The notes: a model not told the origin generated them from the letters alone. A stretch of 64,000 bases of DNA from Comamonas sp009360615 (GCF_035784015.1 NZ_JALKOW010000003.1); one strand, 5' to 3'. Shown: positions 29,061 through 38,033, counted from the stretch's first letter. Translations and numbers: made by a program.

Positions 29061-29951
29061 ATGAAACCCAGAGTTTTCCATCCCTGCCTGCATGCCGCAC
29101 TCGCCGTCGCGCTGTCTGCAGGCATGAATCTGACCTGGGCCCTGGACACGGAATCCGCCCCCAGCTGGGAGGACGAGCCCCCCACGCTGTCTCGCTGGAT
29201 CGAAGAAGGCTACAAGGCCGAACTGCGCCAGCAGCCATGGCGTGCAGCGCAGCGCTATTGCGCGGCGGCACGCTATGGCAGCCTCGAAGCGCAATACCGG
29301 CTGGGCAGGCTGCTGTTGCAGGGGCGGGGCTTGATGCCCGACCCCGCCACCGGCACGACGCTGCTGGCTCTGGCCGCCCAGCGCGGCCATGAGAAAGCCC
29401 GATTGCTTCTGGCTGGCAAGCTCCCTGGCGACCGGCTGCCCGACTGCCTGACCCAGGGCGATGCGCCCGCACAGGAGTTTCTGGAGGCCAGCCAGGAGGC
29501 CGTCCCCCACGAGGTGGTGGCCAGCTATGTGAGCAGTCTGCCCAGGGAGAAGCGGCGCATGGCCGAACTCGTGCAGCGCCTCGCACCGCGTTTCTCGATT
29601 GATCCGCGGCTGGCACTGGCCATCGTGCGCTCGGAGTCGAATTTCGAGGCGCAGGCGCTGTCGCCGCGCAACGCCCAGGGCCTGATGCAGCTCATTCCCG
29701 AGACGGCCGAGCGCTTTGGCGTGCGCGATGCCTGGAATCCCGAGCAGAACGTGCGCGGCGGCCTGGCCTATCTGCGCTGGCTGCTGGAGCGCTTCGAGGG
29801 CGACGTGGCACTGGTATCGGCCGCCTACAACGCGGGCGAGAAAACCGTGCAGCAATATGGCGGAGTGCCTCCTTATGCGGAGACGCGTGAATATGTGCGG
29901 CGCATATTGAGCTTTTATCGCGCCAGGCGCCACGAGCGTCCTGCCCACTGA
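29061..29951 (+). CDS. Lytic transglycosylase with SEL1-like repeats
   Basis: 296-residue exported murein-degrading enzyme. A signal peptide (about 1-28) precedes SEL1/TPR-like repeats (about 58-120, with GSLEAQYRLGRLLLQGRG). An SLT domain follows from about 170, with catalytic E192 in RSESNF, GLMQL at 207-211 and AAYNAG at 254-259. It cleaves peptidoglycan to anhydro-muropeptides. The ATG at 29061 begins the signal peptide. It lies 126 bases after rsgA on the same strand. Confidence 0.9.
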   Translation: MKPRVFHPCLHAALAVALSAGMNLTWALDTESAPSWEDEPPTLSRWIEEGYKAELRQQPWRAAQRYCAAARYGSLEAQYRLGRLLLQGRGLMPDPATGTTLLALAAQRGHEKARLLLAGKLPGDRLPDCLTQGDAPAQEFLEASQEAVPHEVVASYVSSLPREKRRMAELVQRLAPRFSIDPRLALAIVRSESNFEAQALSPRNAQGLMQLIPETAERFGVRDAWNPEQNVRGGLAYLRWLLERFEGDVALVSAAYNAGEKTVQQYGGVPPYAETREYVRRILSFYRARRHERPAH

Positions 29952-30022
29952 TCCGCGGGTCCAGGGAGATAGTTGGCCTCCCGACGGCAGGCTTTTCACC
30001 GCCGAAGTCCAGGCCCGAAGAC

Positions 30023-31009
30023 TCAGCCAAGCAGGCGTGCAAAGGTCAGCAAGGCCAGCAGCAGCAACCAGACCACCACCGAGCGCCAGACCAGCCCCAC
30101 CACGCTGCGCAGATGGGCCATTTCCGGCTCCCGTCCCGGCGTGACATCGCTGCCCTCCGGCCACTGCGCGTCATCGCCCTCTTCGCCATAAGCCGCATCG
30201 CGGCGGCGCAAGGCCTCGCCCCCCAGACGTACATTGATGGCACCTGCGGTCGCCGCCAGAATCACGCCGTCGTTGTCATTGGGAAAGCGCTGGGCATAGA
30301 CACGCCAGTTGTCGATGGCTTCCTCGAAGCTGCCCACCATGGCAAAGGAAAGCGCCGTCAGCCGTGCCGGCAGCCAGTCGATCACATACCAGGCCTTGGC
30401 GGCAGCCCAGTGCAAGCGCTCGCTGGTCGGCGCCCGCAACCCCTCTGCCCCCTTGCGTGACCAGGCCCGGGACAAATACTCGGCCATGCGGTAGAGGATG
30501 GCACCCAGTGGCCCCAGCCCCAGGGCCGAGAGGATCGAAAACCAGAAAAGGACGCCGAACACATGGCGATGCGCGGCCAGCACAGAGTACTCGATGACAT
30601 GCCGCACCACTTCGCTGCGCGGCACCTCGCTGGCATCGACCTGCTGCCAGTCGGCCAGGGCCTGGCGGGCGGCAAATTCATCGCCCGCATCCAGCGCATC
30701 GCGAATCCGCGTGAAGTGGTGGCTGAACTGGCGAAAGCCCAGCGTGACATAGAGCACGGCGACATTCCACAGCATGGCGGCGGGCCAGCCGATGAACTCC
30801 ATCAACACCCAGAATATGCCCAGCACGATGACACTGGGCAGCAGCACGGCCATGGCCCAGGCCAGCCAGCCGTGATGGGGTCTGCCGGCATCGAAGTTGC
30901 TGCGCACAGTCACGGTCCAGGCGCGATAACCGGCCTGCACCAGGTTGGACCGGGCCAGCGGGCGCGCCTGCTCCAGCAGCAGCGCGATCAGGATGGCAAA
31001 AAAGCTCAT
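30023..31009 (-). CDS. CobD/CbiB family membrane protein
   Basis: 328-residue membrane protein of the CobD/CbiB family, with hydrophobic segments near residues 1-15, 48-72, 80-95, 150-175 and 305-325 and a VIDWLPARLTAL stretch typical of the family. True CbiB makes adenosylcobinamide from cobyrate, but no other cobalamin genes are nearby and this subgroup is common in Burkholderiales in this context (close to rplS). Hence the role in B12 synthesis is not assured; an AmpE-like function is an alternative. Confidence 0.75.
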   Translation of the reverse strand: MSFFAILIALLLEQARPLARSNLVQAGYRAWTVTVRSNFDAGRPHHGWLAWAMAVLLPSVIVLGIFWVLMEFIGWPAAMLWNVAVLYVTLGFRQFSHHFTRIRDALDAGDEFAARQALADWQQVDASEVPRSEVVRHVIEYSVLAAHRHVFGVLFWFSILSALGLGPLGAILYRMAEYLSRAWSRKGAEGLRAPTSERLHWAAAKAWYVIDWLPARLTALSFAMVGSFEEAIDNWRVYAQRFPNDNDGVILAATAGAINVRLGGEALRRRDAAYGEEGDDAQWPEGSDVTPGREPEMAHLRSVVGLVWRSVVVWLLLLALLTFARLLG

Positions 31010-31056
31010 TGCTTCATCATAGCGGCGCAGTTTGCCAGCTTGTTACAACTGCCCTT

Positions 31057-31755
31057 TCAAGCAGCCAAAAAACGGTAAAGATTGCGCAACATGCCCGCGG
31101 TCGCACCCCAGATGTAGCGCTGCCGCGCTCCGTCCTGGTAGGGCATGGCAAACCATTCGCGATCCACGCCCTGCCAGTGCATGGCATGGCGCTCATGGTG
31201 TGCGGGATTGAGCAGGTAGGACAGCGGAACCTCGAACAGATCTGCCACCTCCCCGGGATTGGGGAAGTAGCTGGCCTGCGGATGGACCAGAGCCACCACA
31301 GGGGTGATGTGAAACGCCGTACCCGTCACATAGATGGGCAGACGCCCGAGCACCTCGACATTCCCGGGAGCCAGCCCGACTTCCTCATGGGCCTCTCGCA
31401 GTGCCGTGGCCTCGGCCGAGACGTCCTGGGGATCGCGCTTGCCGCCGGGAAAGGCCACCTGGCCCGAATGGGTGGACAGCCTGGCGGAACGCACGGTCAG
31501 CAATACCGTGGGCTGCTCGCGCATGACGATGGGCACGAGCACGGCCGCATCGGAGGGCGGCCTGGCCGTGATGCGCTTTTCCTTCATGGCCTCCGGCAGC
31601 CATTGTGGCGGCTGGGCAAAGCGCGTGCGCAGCGCCTGCGGCGTCTGCGCATCCAGCGGCACGGCCGGCAGCTGGCTATCGATGCCCAGCAGGCGCGCCT
31701 GGCGCGGATCGACAATACCCGACACGGGGAGCGAAGAATGATCAGATGCAGGCAT
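31057..31755 (-). CDS. NUDIX coenzyme A pyrophosphatase (NudL/YeaB-like)
   Basis: 232-residue Nudix hydrolase. The CoA-pyrophosphatase signature LLTVRSARLSTHSGQVAFPG directly precedes a Nudix box (GGKRDPQDVSAEA...REAHEEVGL, about residues 103-127). It is predicted to cleave CoA and its derivatives to phosphopantetheine and 3',5'-ADP. It is the last gene before the CobD-like gene on the minus strand, downstream of rplS, with a terminator between them at 31811-31842. Confidence 0.88.
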   Translation of the reverse strand: MPASDHSSLPVSGIVDPRQARLLGIDSQLPAVPLDAQTPQALRTRFAQPPQWLPEAMKEKRITARPPSDAAVLVPIVMREQPTVLLTVRSARLSTHSGQVAFPGGKRDPQDVSAEATALREAHEEVGLAPGNVEVLGRLPIYVTGTAFHITPVVALVHPQASYFPNPGEVADLFEVPLSYLLNPAHHERHAMHWQGVDREWFAMPYQDGARQRYIWGATAGMLRNLYRFLAA

Positions 31756-31810
31756 GTAGGTGTTCAGCCAAAACCCAGAGCAAGAATCACGAAGCCGGAG
31801 GCAGCATAAA

Positions 31811-31842
31811 AAAAGCCGCCACAGCGAACTGTAGCGGCTTTT
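31811..31842. terminator. Terminator of rplS
   Basis: aaaagccgc..acag and ctgt..gcggctttt pair with one internal mismatch, with A and T runs outside. It ends the rpsP-rplS operon on the minus strand. Confidence 0.8.
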
Positions 31843-31866
31843 ACGGAATCGCTTCCGATACGCGTA

Positions 31867-32253
31867 TTACTCGGCTGCAGCAGCAGTCTTGTTAACGCGC
31901 TGGGGCAGCTTTTCCTTGATACGAGCAGACTTGCCGCTGCGCTCACGCAGGTAGTACAGCTTGGCACGGCGCACATCACCACGACGCTTGACTTCGATCT
32001 TGGCGATCAGGGGAGAGTAGGTCTGGAACGTACGTTCCACGCCTTCACCGCTGGAGATCTTGCGCACTGTGAAGCCGCTGTTCAGGCCGCGGTTACGCTT
32101 GGCAATCACCACGCCTTCGTAAGCCTGCACGCGCTTACGGTTACCTTCCACCACGTTCACGCTCACGATGACGGTGTCACCGGGGGCGAATTCGGGGATG
32201 GTCTTGTTCAGGCGAGCGATTTCTTCTTGCTCGAGGGTCTGGATCAGATTCAT
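31867..32253 (-). CDS. rplS: 50S ribosomal protein L19
   Basis: 128-residue L19, which lies at the 30S-50S interface. Recognisable blocks are FAPGDTVIVSVNVVEGNRKR, AYEGVVIAKRNRG and GVERTFQTYSPLI. It has the usual length plus a short C-terminal Ala-rich tail. It is the last gene of rpsP-rimM-trmD-rplS but is separated from trmD by 138 bases and has its own good promoter there. Confidence 0.97.
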   Translation of the reverse strand: MNLIQTLEQEEIARLNKTIPEFAPGDTVIVSVNVVEGNRKRVQAYEGVVIAKRNRGLNSGFTVRKISSGEGVERTFQTYSPLIAKIEVKRRGDVRRAKLYYLRERSGKSARIKEKLPQRVNKTAAAAE

Positions 32254-32390
32254 GATTTAGTCCACCTTGATCTTGTCCGCGCCAGAATTGGCAAGCTCCG
32301 GGATTGGTGCTATTGCTGCATTACGAGAACGGCCAAAAGCCGCTCCGCCTTATCCTTGCAGCGGCCGGATAGAGGATCAAAGAACCTCTG

Positions 32391-32418
32391 ATTATAGCTT
32401 GGACGCCGTTTTTGCCAA
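32391..32418 (-). promoter_or_regulatory. Internal sigma-70-like promoter for rplS
   Basis: On the minus strand TTGGCA (32413-32418) and TATAAT (32391-32396) are 16 bases apart, matching 5 of 6 and 6 of 6 consensus bases. The -10 box overlaps the trmD stop codon. It would give rplS a separate transcript with a leader of about 130 bases. Confidence 0.65.
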
Positions 32419-33171
32419 AAACCCTTCATCCTTGGCATTGAGCAGCCCCTGTTGGCGGGCCTGCTCTATCAGCTCGGGTCTGTGCTCGGCCGTGATGCGC
32501 AGGCGCTGATCGCGGCGCCAGCGCTCGATATTGGCATGATGGCCCGAGAGCAGTTCCGCCGGCACGTCCTGACCATTCCAGACTTCCGGTCGCGTGTAAT
32601 GGGGGCAGTCGAGCAAGCCGTCCAGCGCCGGATTGAAGCTGTCCTGCTGGAAGCTGCCTTCATCGTTGAGCACGCCGGGCTGAAGCCTCGCCAGCGCGTC
32701 CAGCATCACCATGGCCGCCAGCTCGCCACCGGAAAGCACAAAGTCGCCGAGGCTGATCTGATGGCTGACATGGGCATCGATGAAGCGCTGGTCGATCCCC
32801 TCATAGCGTCCGCAGAGCAGCACCGCGCCACGGCTGGCTGCCCAGTCGGCCACCACCGCATGCCTGAGGGTGACGCCGATGGGAGAGAACAGCACCACGG
32901 GAGCCGGCTCGGCCTGCTCCCGCGCATCGGCCGCGATACGAGCCGCACGAATCGCCTCCAGGCAATGCTGCAGCGGCTCTGCCATCATCACCATGCCGGG
33001 ACCACCGCCAAATGGACGGTCATCCACGCGACGGTAATTGCCCTCGGCCCAATCACGCGGATTCCACAGATGCACCGCTACCTGGCCCGAGCTGTAGGCA
33101 CGGCGTGTCACCCCGCTTTCGAGAAACGGAACAAACAGTTCAGGGAACAGTGTAATGATGTCAAAACGCAT
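32392..33171 (-). CDS. trmD: tRNA (guanine-N1-)-methyltransferase
   Basis: 259-residue SPOUT methyltransferase that makes m1G37 in tRNAs reading CNN codons and so prevents frameshifts. Family blocks: RFDIITLFPELF at the start, RPFGGGPGMVM, LLCGRYEGIDQRF and SLGDFVLSGGE (knotted SAM-binding region) and PHYTRPEVWNG. It lies 51 bases downstream of rimM in the rpsP operon. Confidence 0.97.
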   Translation of the reverse strand: MRFDIITLFPELFVPFLESGVTRRAYSSGQVAVHLWNPRDWAEGNYRRVDDRPFGGGPGMVMMAEPLQHCLEAIRAARIAADAREQAEPAPVVLFSPIGVTLRHAVVADWAASRGAVLLCGRYEGIDQRFIDAHVSHQISLGDFVLSGGELAAMVMLDALARLQPGVLNDEGSFQQDSFNPALDGLLDCPHYTRPEVWNGQDVPAELLSGHHANIERWRRDQRLRITAEHRPELIEQARQQGLLNAKDEGFLAKTASKL

Positions 33172-33222
33172 GATCTAAAAGCGCTTGCAGCTACCGAGAC
33201 AATAGCATCGGCGCATTCCAAT

Positions 33223-33792
33223 TCAGTAGTCGGGCTGCCAGTCGGCCACGATTTTCCTGCCAGCCAGATCCACCGAGTCCACATAGGCATCGACAAAGGG
33301 AATCAGGCGCTCCTGCTCCTTGCCGTCCTGCTCATAACCCAGCACCAGCACCGTCTGCGGGCCGGTGGCCATCAGGTCCTTGACCGTACCCAGGGACACG
33401 CCTTCGCGGTTCACCACCGCCAGGCCCATCAGATCCACCCAGTAGAACTCTCCGTCATCGGTCTTGGGAAAATGCTCGCGCGCCACAAAGATGCGGGCAC
33501 CGCGCAGCGCCTCGGCGGCATTGCGGTCGGCGACCTCCTGCGAGGTGGCCACAATGGTGTCCGCATGGAAGCGGGCCTGCTTGACGGAGAGAACCACGGT
33601 CCCCGCGAAATGCTTGGCTCCCTTTTCCGCCGGCTGCAGAAACCAGTCCTTGGCGGCGAACAGGGCCTCGGGGCTGCTGCTGAAGGCATGGACCTTGAAC
33701 CAGCCCTTGATTCCCCAGGCATCGGCAATGCGGCCGACTTCAATGGCATCGGCAGGCAGATTCGTGGTTTGGAGAGGAGGCATGTGGCTCAT
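33223..33792 (-). CDS. rimM: Ribosome maturation factor RimM
   Basis: 189-residue 16S rRNA processing factor that binds S19 during 30S head assembly. The N-terminal RimM domain has VGRIADAWGIKGWFKV, and the C-terminal PRC barrel has FYWVDLMGLAVVN and VPFVDAYV-like blocks. The start is taken as 33792; an ATG at 33783 is equally possible, as neither has a strong ribosome site. A hairpin with a T run lies in the gap before it. Confidence 0.93.
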   Translation of the reverse strand: MSHMPPLQTTNLPADAIEVGRIADAWGIKGWFKVHAFSSSPEALFAAKDWFLQPAEKGAKHFAGTVVLSVKQARFHADTIVATSQEVADRNAAEALRGARIFVAREHFPKTDDGEFYWVDLMGLAVVNREGVSLGTVKDLMATGPQTVLVLGYEQDGKEQERLIPFVDAYVDSVDLAGRKIVADWQPDY

Positions 33793-33823
33793 GGGGTCGG
33801 CGGGAAAATTGCAGAAATTCAAT

Positions 33824-33860
33824 AAAAAACGGGTTCCGTCAGGCAAGCCAACGGAACCCG
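33824..33860 (-). terminator. Terminator-like hairpin (attenuator) between rpsP and rimM
   Basis: Read on the minus strand, cgggttccgt (complement of 33851-33860) pairs perfectly with acggaacccg (complement of 33830-33839), followed by six T residues. It lies after the rpsP stop and before rimM, so it should end some transcripts after S16. Confidence 0.7.
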
Positions 33861-33895
33861 CTTTGGTAAAGGTGCCTAGAGAGCAACCGCCTGAA

Positions 33896-34150
33896 TCAGG
33901 CAGCAACCTTCTTTGCAGCTTCCTTGATCAGGCGTTCAGCCGTATCGGAAGTTTGAGCACCAACGCTCTTCCAGTAGTTCACGCGGTCCAGAGCCAGACG
34001 CAGACCTTCTTCGGCGCCACGAGCGCTAGGGTTGTAGAAACCCAGACGTTCGATGAAAGCACCATCGCGACGCACGCGCTTGTCGGCGGCAACGATGTTG
34101 TAGAAGGGACGAGCCTTAGAGCCGCCGCGGGAGAGACGAATAACAACCAT
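33896..34150 (-). CDS. rpsP: 30S ribosomal protein S16
   Basis: 84-residue S16, first gene of the conserved rpsP-rimM-trmD-rplS operon. It starts MVVIRLSRGGSK, with RPFYNIVAADKR and FIERLGFYNP blocks. The ribosome site GAAGGAAAC precedes the ATG. The Ala-rich C-terminus (EAAKKVAA) is typical of betaproteobacteria. Confidence 0.97.
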   Translation of the reverse strand: MVVIRLSRGGSKARPFYNIVAADKRVRRDGAFIERLGFYNPSARGAEEGLRLALDRVNYWKSVGAQTSDTAERLIKEAAKKVAA

Positions 34151-34273
34151 GATGTTTCCTTCGGGTGGTTACAGCCAGTGCCATCAAAAATTTGACCAGC
34201 TGCGCAGGTTTTCTTACAGCGTTTGAGACACGCGACATGACCACCCGGCCAGCGACACGCCGTAAAACCGGAA

Positions 34274-34302
34274 ATTATATCGAGTTCTGCCAAAGCTGCC
34301 TA
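34274..34302 (-). promoter_or_regulatory. Probable promoter of the rpsP operon
   Basis: TATAAT (34274-34279, minus strand) lies about 120 bases before the rpsP start, with a weaker -35 TAGGCA (34297-34302) at 17 bases. The leader between is long enough to fold but I see no known motif. Confidence 0.5.
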
Positions 34303-34432
34303 TAGCTGCGACAAATGGTCGCAATCCTCACGCAGGCCTGTCGACAGATGAACCGCACTTGCCCTGAGTCCACCAAGCCGGACGAGGGGGAATAATGGGC
34401 CGGTTGCCCCGTTTTCTGCCAGCCCACCAGAC

Positions 34433-34918
34433 ATGTCCCCATCCTCCGCCACCTCCACCTCGCCTGCTCGCCCCAAGAACAAGACGGTTGCCGCCTGGCT
34501 GGCCTTGATCGGAGGTCCGCTGGGACTGCATCGCTTCTACCTGCACGGACTCGGTGACTGGCGGGCCTGGCTGCTGCCCATTCCCACGGCACTGGGCCTC
34601 TACGGCATCGAACGCGTGCAGCAACTGGGGCAGGACGACAGGCTGAGCTGGCTGCTGATCCCCCTGCTCGGCTTCACGATCGCAGGCTGCGCACTGCGCG
34701 CCATTCTTTACGGCCTGATGGAGCAGACAAACTGGAACCGGCTCTTCAATCCCTCGCTACAGGGCGACGCACCTGCGGGACGCACCCGATGGGCCACGAT
34801 CTTTGCCGTCAGCCTGTCCCTGATGCTGGGGGCCACCGTGCTGATGGCCAGTATTGCCTACAGCTTCCAGCACTATTTCGAATATCAGGTCGAGGAAGCG
34901 CGCAAGATTTCGCAATAG
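34433..34918 (+). CDS. TM2-domain-like membrane protein
   Basis: 161-residue membrane protein with about four hydrophobic segments (about residues 18-38, 45-60, 73-92, 120-145). The N-terminal stretch KTVAAWLALIGGPLGLHRFY matches the TM2 domain pattern of small paired-helix proteins of unknown function. It is divergent from rpsP. The TM2 assignment rests on that one motif. A soluble tail (EYQVEEARKISQ) ends the protein. Confidence 0.7.
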   Translation: MSPSSATSTSPARPKNKTVAAWLALIGGPLGLHRFYLHGLGDWRAWLLPIPTALGLYGIERVQQLGQDDRLSWLLIPLLGFTIAGCALRAILYGLMEQTNWNRLFNPSLQGDAPAGRTRWATIFAVSLSLMLGATVLMASIAYSFQHYFEYQVEEARKISQ

Positions 34919-35135
34919 GCACGGCGCTTCGGACCTGGCAGCTCATCCACTGCGAAGACATGTCGGCCTCGCCGTTTTTGTAAGCAAAAGTCTAATTTTT
35001 CGCCTCCCGTCACAAAAGTCCCACATCCAGACTCCACAGAACCCACAATGCCGACCTGAGGAACATCCTGCAACGACCGCAGCACGGCGGTTATCGCGAT
35101 GCGTCGGCTTTGCTGCGCCAGCCTGAAGAGGTCTC

Positions 35136-36917
35136 ATGTCTGCACCCAACGAAAAGCCAGCCAGATCCGAAGTGCACGGGCAAAATGCCTTTCCTGCCGC
35201 CACCAGTCTGGTGGGCGTGTATGGAGAACAGCTCTTTCGCATTCTCGAGCAGACCAGCAGCGGCTATGTGCTGCTGGATGCCCAGAACCGGGCGCAGCGC
35301 TGGAATGATGGCTATCTGCAGCTGTTTCCCTGGCTGGCAGCCGCTCTCAAGGTCGGCACGCCTTTGCAGACCGCTCTGCAAACGGCCACCGCAACAGCCC
35401 CGACCAGCTCGGCCCTGGCGCTGAGCCATATCGCCGAAAGCCATCAGGCCCTGATTGCGCGCCGGCAAGCCCATGCCCAGTTTCAGCTGCCCAATGGGCG
35501 CAAGCTCAACCTGTCGGCGCACGCCCTGTCGGCCAATTACACCGTGCTCGCCTGCAAGGAACTGCTGCCTCATGGCAACGACGAGGAAAGCCTGTCCTTC
35601 CTGGATGTGCTGACCAAGCTGCCCAATCGGCGCCTGCTGCTAGACCGGCTGTCCCAGGCCATGATCCAGTCCGAGCGCACGGGCTGGCGCGGGGCCTTGC
35701 TGACCATCGACATGGAGCCGGTGGCGGGCGCCTGCGCCAGCACGGGAGACAGTCTGGTCGGCCTGGCGCAGAACATCGCACAGCGCCTGCTCGGCTGCGT
35801 ACGCTCCTGCGATACCGTCGCCAGGCTCGATGCCGCGCACTTCGTCATCATGGTCTCGGACCTTTCCCCGGATATCGAAATGAGCACGGTGCTGGTGGAA
35901 CGCCTCGCAGAGCGTCTGCAGGACAGCCTGAACGGCAGCTACCGGCTCGGCAGTCAAAGCGCGATGCTGGAGGCCAATATCGGTGCCACCCTGTTCGGCC
36001 CGCACTCCCGCTCCGCCACCGAGTTGCTGCAGCAGGCAGAGACCGCCATGTACCGCCTGCGCGACGAGGAAGCACGCGGTCTTCACTTCTTCAGCCCCGA
36101 GCGGCGCATCCTGGTCAATGATCGCCACCGCCTGGAACAGGATGTGAGGGAAGCCCTGCGCTTGGGCCAGTTCGAGCTGCATTACCAGGCCCAATACTGC
36201 GCCAACGGCGAAGTCAACGGGCTGGAAGCCCTGCTGCGATGGCGCCATCCCAGGCGAGGACTGGTACCACCCAGCATCTTCCTGCCCGTGGCAGAGGAAA
36301 CCGACCTCATCGCTCCACTGGGCCGCTGGAGCATCGAGGCCGCTTGCGAACAATTGGCCCTATGGAAGACCGACCCGCAACTTAACAAGCTGCCCATCTG
36401 CGTCAACATCAGTGCCAAGCAGCTCAGGCAGGCCGATCTGCCCGAACAGGTGCAAGACATCATCAGCCGGACAGGGATCGAGCCCGCATTGCTGCTGCTG
36501 GAGCTTTCCACGAAAGCCCTGGGCCCCATGCATGCGGATATCCTCTCCACACTCACCCGCCTTCGCTCGCTGGGAGTACGGCTGTCACTCGATGACTTCG
36601 GTGACAGCTCCAGCCTTCAGGATGCGCTGCAGCAGCTTCCCCTGAACCAGCTCAAGCTCTCGCATTCCCTGGTACAGCGCCTGGGACCCAACAATGCCGC
36701 CGAGGCCGCCGTGCGGGCAGCCATCGCGCTGGCCGCACGCCTTCAGATGACGGTCATCGGCGCAGGAGTGGAAACTCTGGAGCAGCGGGCCCTGCTGGCA
36801 CATCATGGCTGCGAGCATTTCATGGGCTATCTGCTCAGCCCTCCAGCACCCGTCGGACAGCTGAGATCGCAGCTGCAGCGGCAAGCCGTATCCCGTCTGC
36901 AGGAAACCGCGGCCTGA
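35136..36917 (+). CDS. PAS-like/GGDEF/EAL protein with both catalytic sites degenerate
   Basis: 593-residue putative c-di-GMP signalling protein. A PAS-like domain (about 30-135, with SSGYVLLDAQNRAQRWNDGY) is followed by a GGDEF domain (about 152-322) and an EAL domain (about 330-585). The GGDEF site reads RLDAAHF at 230-236, so cyclase activity should be lost. In EAL, E364-A-L, N424, E456, D486-D487, K507 and E546 are kept. The Glu of EGVE is Ala543, the Asp after the catalytic Lys is Ser509 and the Gln of QGY is Met563, residues needed in active phosphodiesterases. It has no membrane segments. It probably acts as a c-di-GMP sensor or by protein contacts. It stands alone. Confidence 0.85.
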   Translation: MSAPNEKPARSEVHGQNAFPAATSLVGVYGEQLFRILEQTSSGYVLLDAQNRAQRWNDGYLQLFPWLAAALKVGTPLQTALQTATATAPTSSALALSHIAESHQALIARRQAHAQFQLPNGRKLNLSAHALSANYTVLACKELLPHGNDEESLSFLDVLTKLPNRRLLLDRLSQAMIQSERTGWRGALLTIDMEPVAGACASTGDSLVGLAQNIAQRLLGCVRSCDTVARLDAAHFVIMVSDLSPDIEMSTVLVERLAERLQDSLNGSYRLGSQSAMLEANIGATLFGPHSRSATELLQQAETAMYRLRDEEARGLHFFSPERRILVNDRHRLEQDVREALRLGQFELHYQAQYCANGEVNGLEALLRWRHPRRGLVPPSIFLPVAEETDLIAPLGRWSIEAACEQLALWKTDPQLNKLPICVNISAKQLRQADLPEQVQDIISRTGIEPALLLLELSTKALGPMHADILSTLTRLRSLGVRLSLDDFGDSSSLQDALQQLPLNQLKLSHSLVQRLGPNNAAEAAVRAAIALAARLQMTVIGAGVETLEQRALLAHHGCEHFMGYLLSPPAPVGQLRSQLQRQAVSRLQETAA

Positions 36918-36938
36918 ACCCATGTTTCCGCCATGAAA

Positions 36939-36963
36939 AAAGGCTTCGCAATGCGAAGCCTTC
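36939..36963. terminator. Terminator between the GGDEF-EAL gene and pit
   Basis: aaggcttcgc and gcgaagcctt pair perfectly around aat. The T run is stronger on the minus strand, so it mainly serves the Pit operon. Confidence 0.75.
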
Positions 36964-36976
36964 TGGGTATTACGCT

Positions 36977-37010
36977 CTTGAGTGACCGCGGCCGAGCACC
37001 ATCACTCAAG
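36977..37010. repeat. Inverted repeat in the pit 3' region
   Basis: cttgagtga (36977-36985) and tcactcaag (37002-37010) are perfect 9-base inverted repeats between the pit stop and the terminator. They may form a 3' mRNA hairpin. Confidence 0.5.
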
Positions 37011-37022
37011 GAGTTCACAAGC

Positions 37023-38033
37023 TCAATACAGTTGCAGGCTGACCCAGTAGGCAATGGATGCCACAAAGGCACTGGCAGGAATCGTCAGAATCCATGCCCA
37101 GACGATATTGCCTGCCACGCCCCAGCGCACGGCACTCGCCCGCTGCGTGGAGCCCACGCCCACGATGGCACCTGTGATGGTGTGCGTGGTGGAGACGGGA
37201 ACCCCCAGGAAGGTGGCGAAGAACAGTGTCAGTGCGCCACCGGATTCGGCGCAGAAGCCGCCGACGGGCTTGAGCTTGGTGATCTTCTGCCCCATGGTCT
37301 TGACGATGCGCCAGCCGCCAAACATCGTGCCCAGGCCGATGGCCAGATAGCAGCTCACGATGGTCCACAAGGGCGGCTCTGCATCACCCGCATTGGCATA
37401 ACCCGTGGCAATCAACAGCAGCCAGATGATACCGATGGTCTTTTGCGCATCGTTGCCGCCGTGTCCCAGGCTGTAGGCACCGGCAGACACCAGCTGCAGA
37501 CGACGGAACCACTTGTCCACGCGGTTGGGACTGGCCCGGCGGAAAATCCAGGCCACCAGCACCATCATCAGCGATCCCAGCAGGAAGCCCAGCACAGGAG
37601 AGACGAAGATGAAGGCCACGGTCTTCCAGATGCCGCTGGCAATCAGCGCACTCGCACCGGCCTTGGCGATCACCGCTCCCACGATGCCGCCAATCAGGGC
37701 ATGCGACGAGCTGCTGGGGATACCGTAGATCCAGGTGATGATGTTCCAGGTAATGGCTCCCACCAGCGCACCGAAGACCACATGCGTGTCAACGATGCCC
37801 GGCTGAACAATGCCCTTGCCCACGGTTGCCGCCACACTGAGGTGAAAGACGAAAACCGCGACAACGTTGAAGAACGCGGCGAATGCCACGGCCTGAGTAG
37901 GTTTGAGAACCCCCGTGGAAACCACGGTGGCAATCGAATTGGCAGCGTCGTGAAAGCCGTTCATGAAATCGAACAGCAAGGCGAGCACCACCAGCAAAAT
38001 CACAACCCAGAGGGCTGCCTGTACCGGCTCCAT
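37023..38033 (-). CDS. pit: PiT family inorganic phosphate transporter
   Basis: 336-residue inner-membrane phosphate (metal-phosphate) symporter with about ten helices. Two PiT signatures are present: FDFMNGFHDAANSIA (about 21-35) and SLGHGGNDAQKT (about 193-204). This is the shorter bacterial form. It is encoded 19 bases downstream of the DUF47 gene, the usual partner, in one minus-strand operon ending at 36939-36963. Confidence 0.92.
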   Translation of the reverse strand: MEPVQAALWVVILLVVLALLFDFMNGFHDAANSIATVVSTGVLKPTQAVAFAAFFNVVAVFVFHLSVAATVGKGIVQPGIVDTHVVFGALVGAITWNIITWIYGIPSSSSHALIGGIVGAVIAKAGASALIASGIWKTVAFIFVSPVLGFLLGSLMMVLVAWIFRRASPNRVDKWFRRLQLVSAGAYSLGHGGNDAQKTIGIIWLLLIATGYANAGDAEPPLWTIVSCYLAIGLGTMFGGWRIVKTMGQKITKLKPVGGFCAESGGALTLFFATFLGVPVSTTHTITGAIVGVGSTQRASAVRWGVAGNIVWAWILTIPASAFVASIAYWVSLQLY

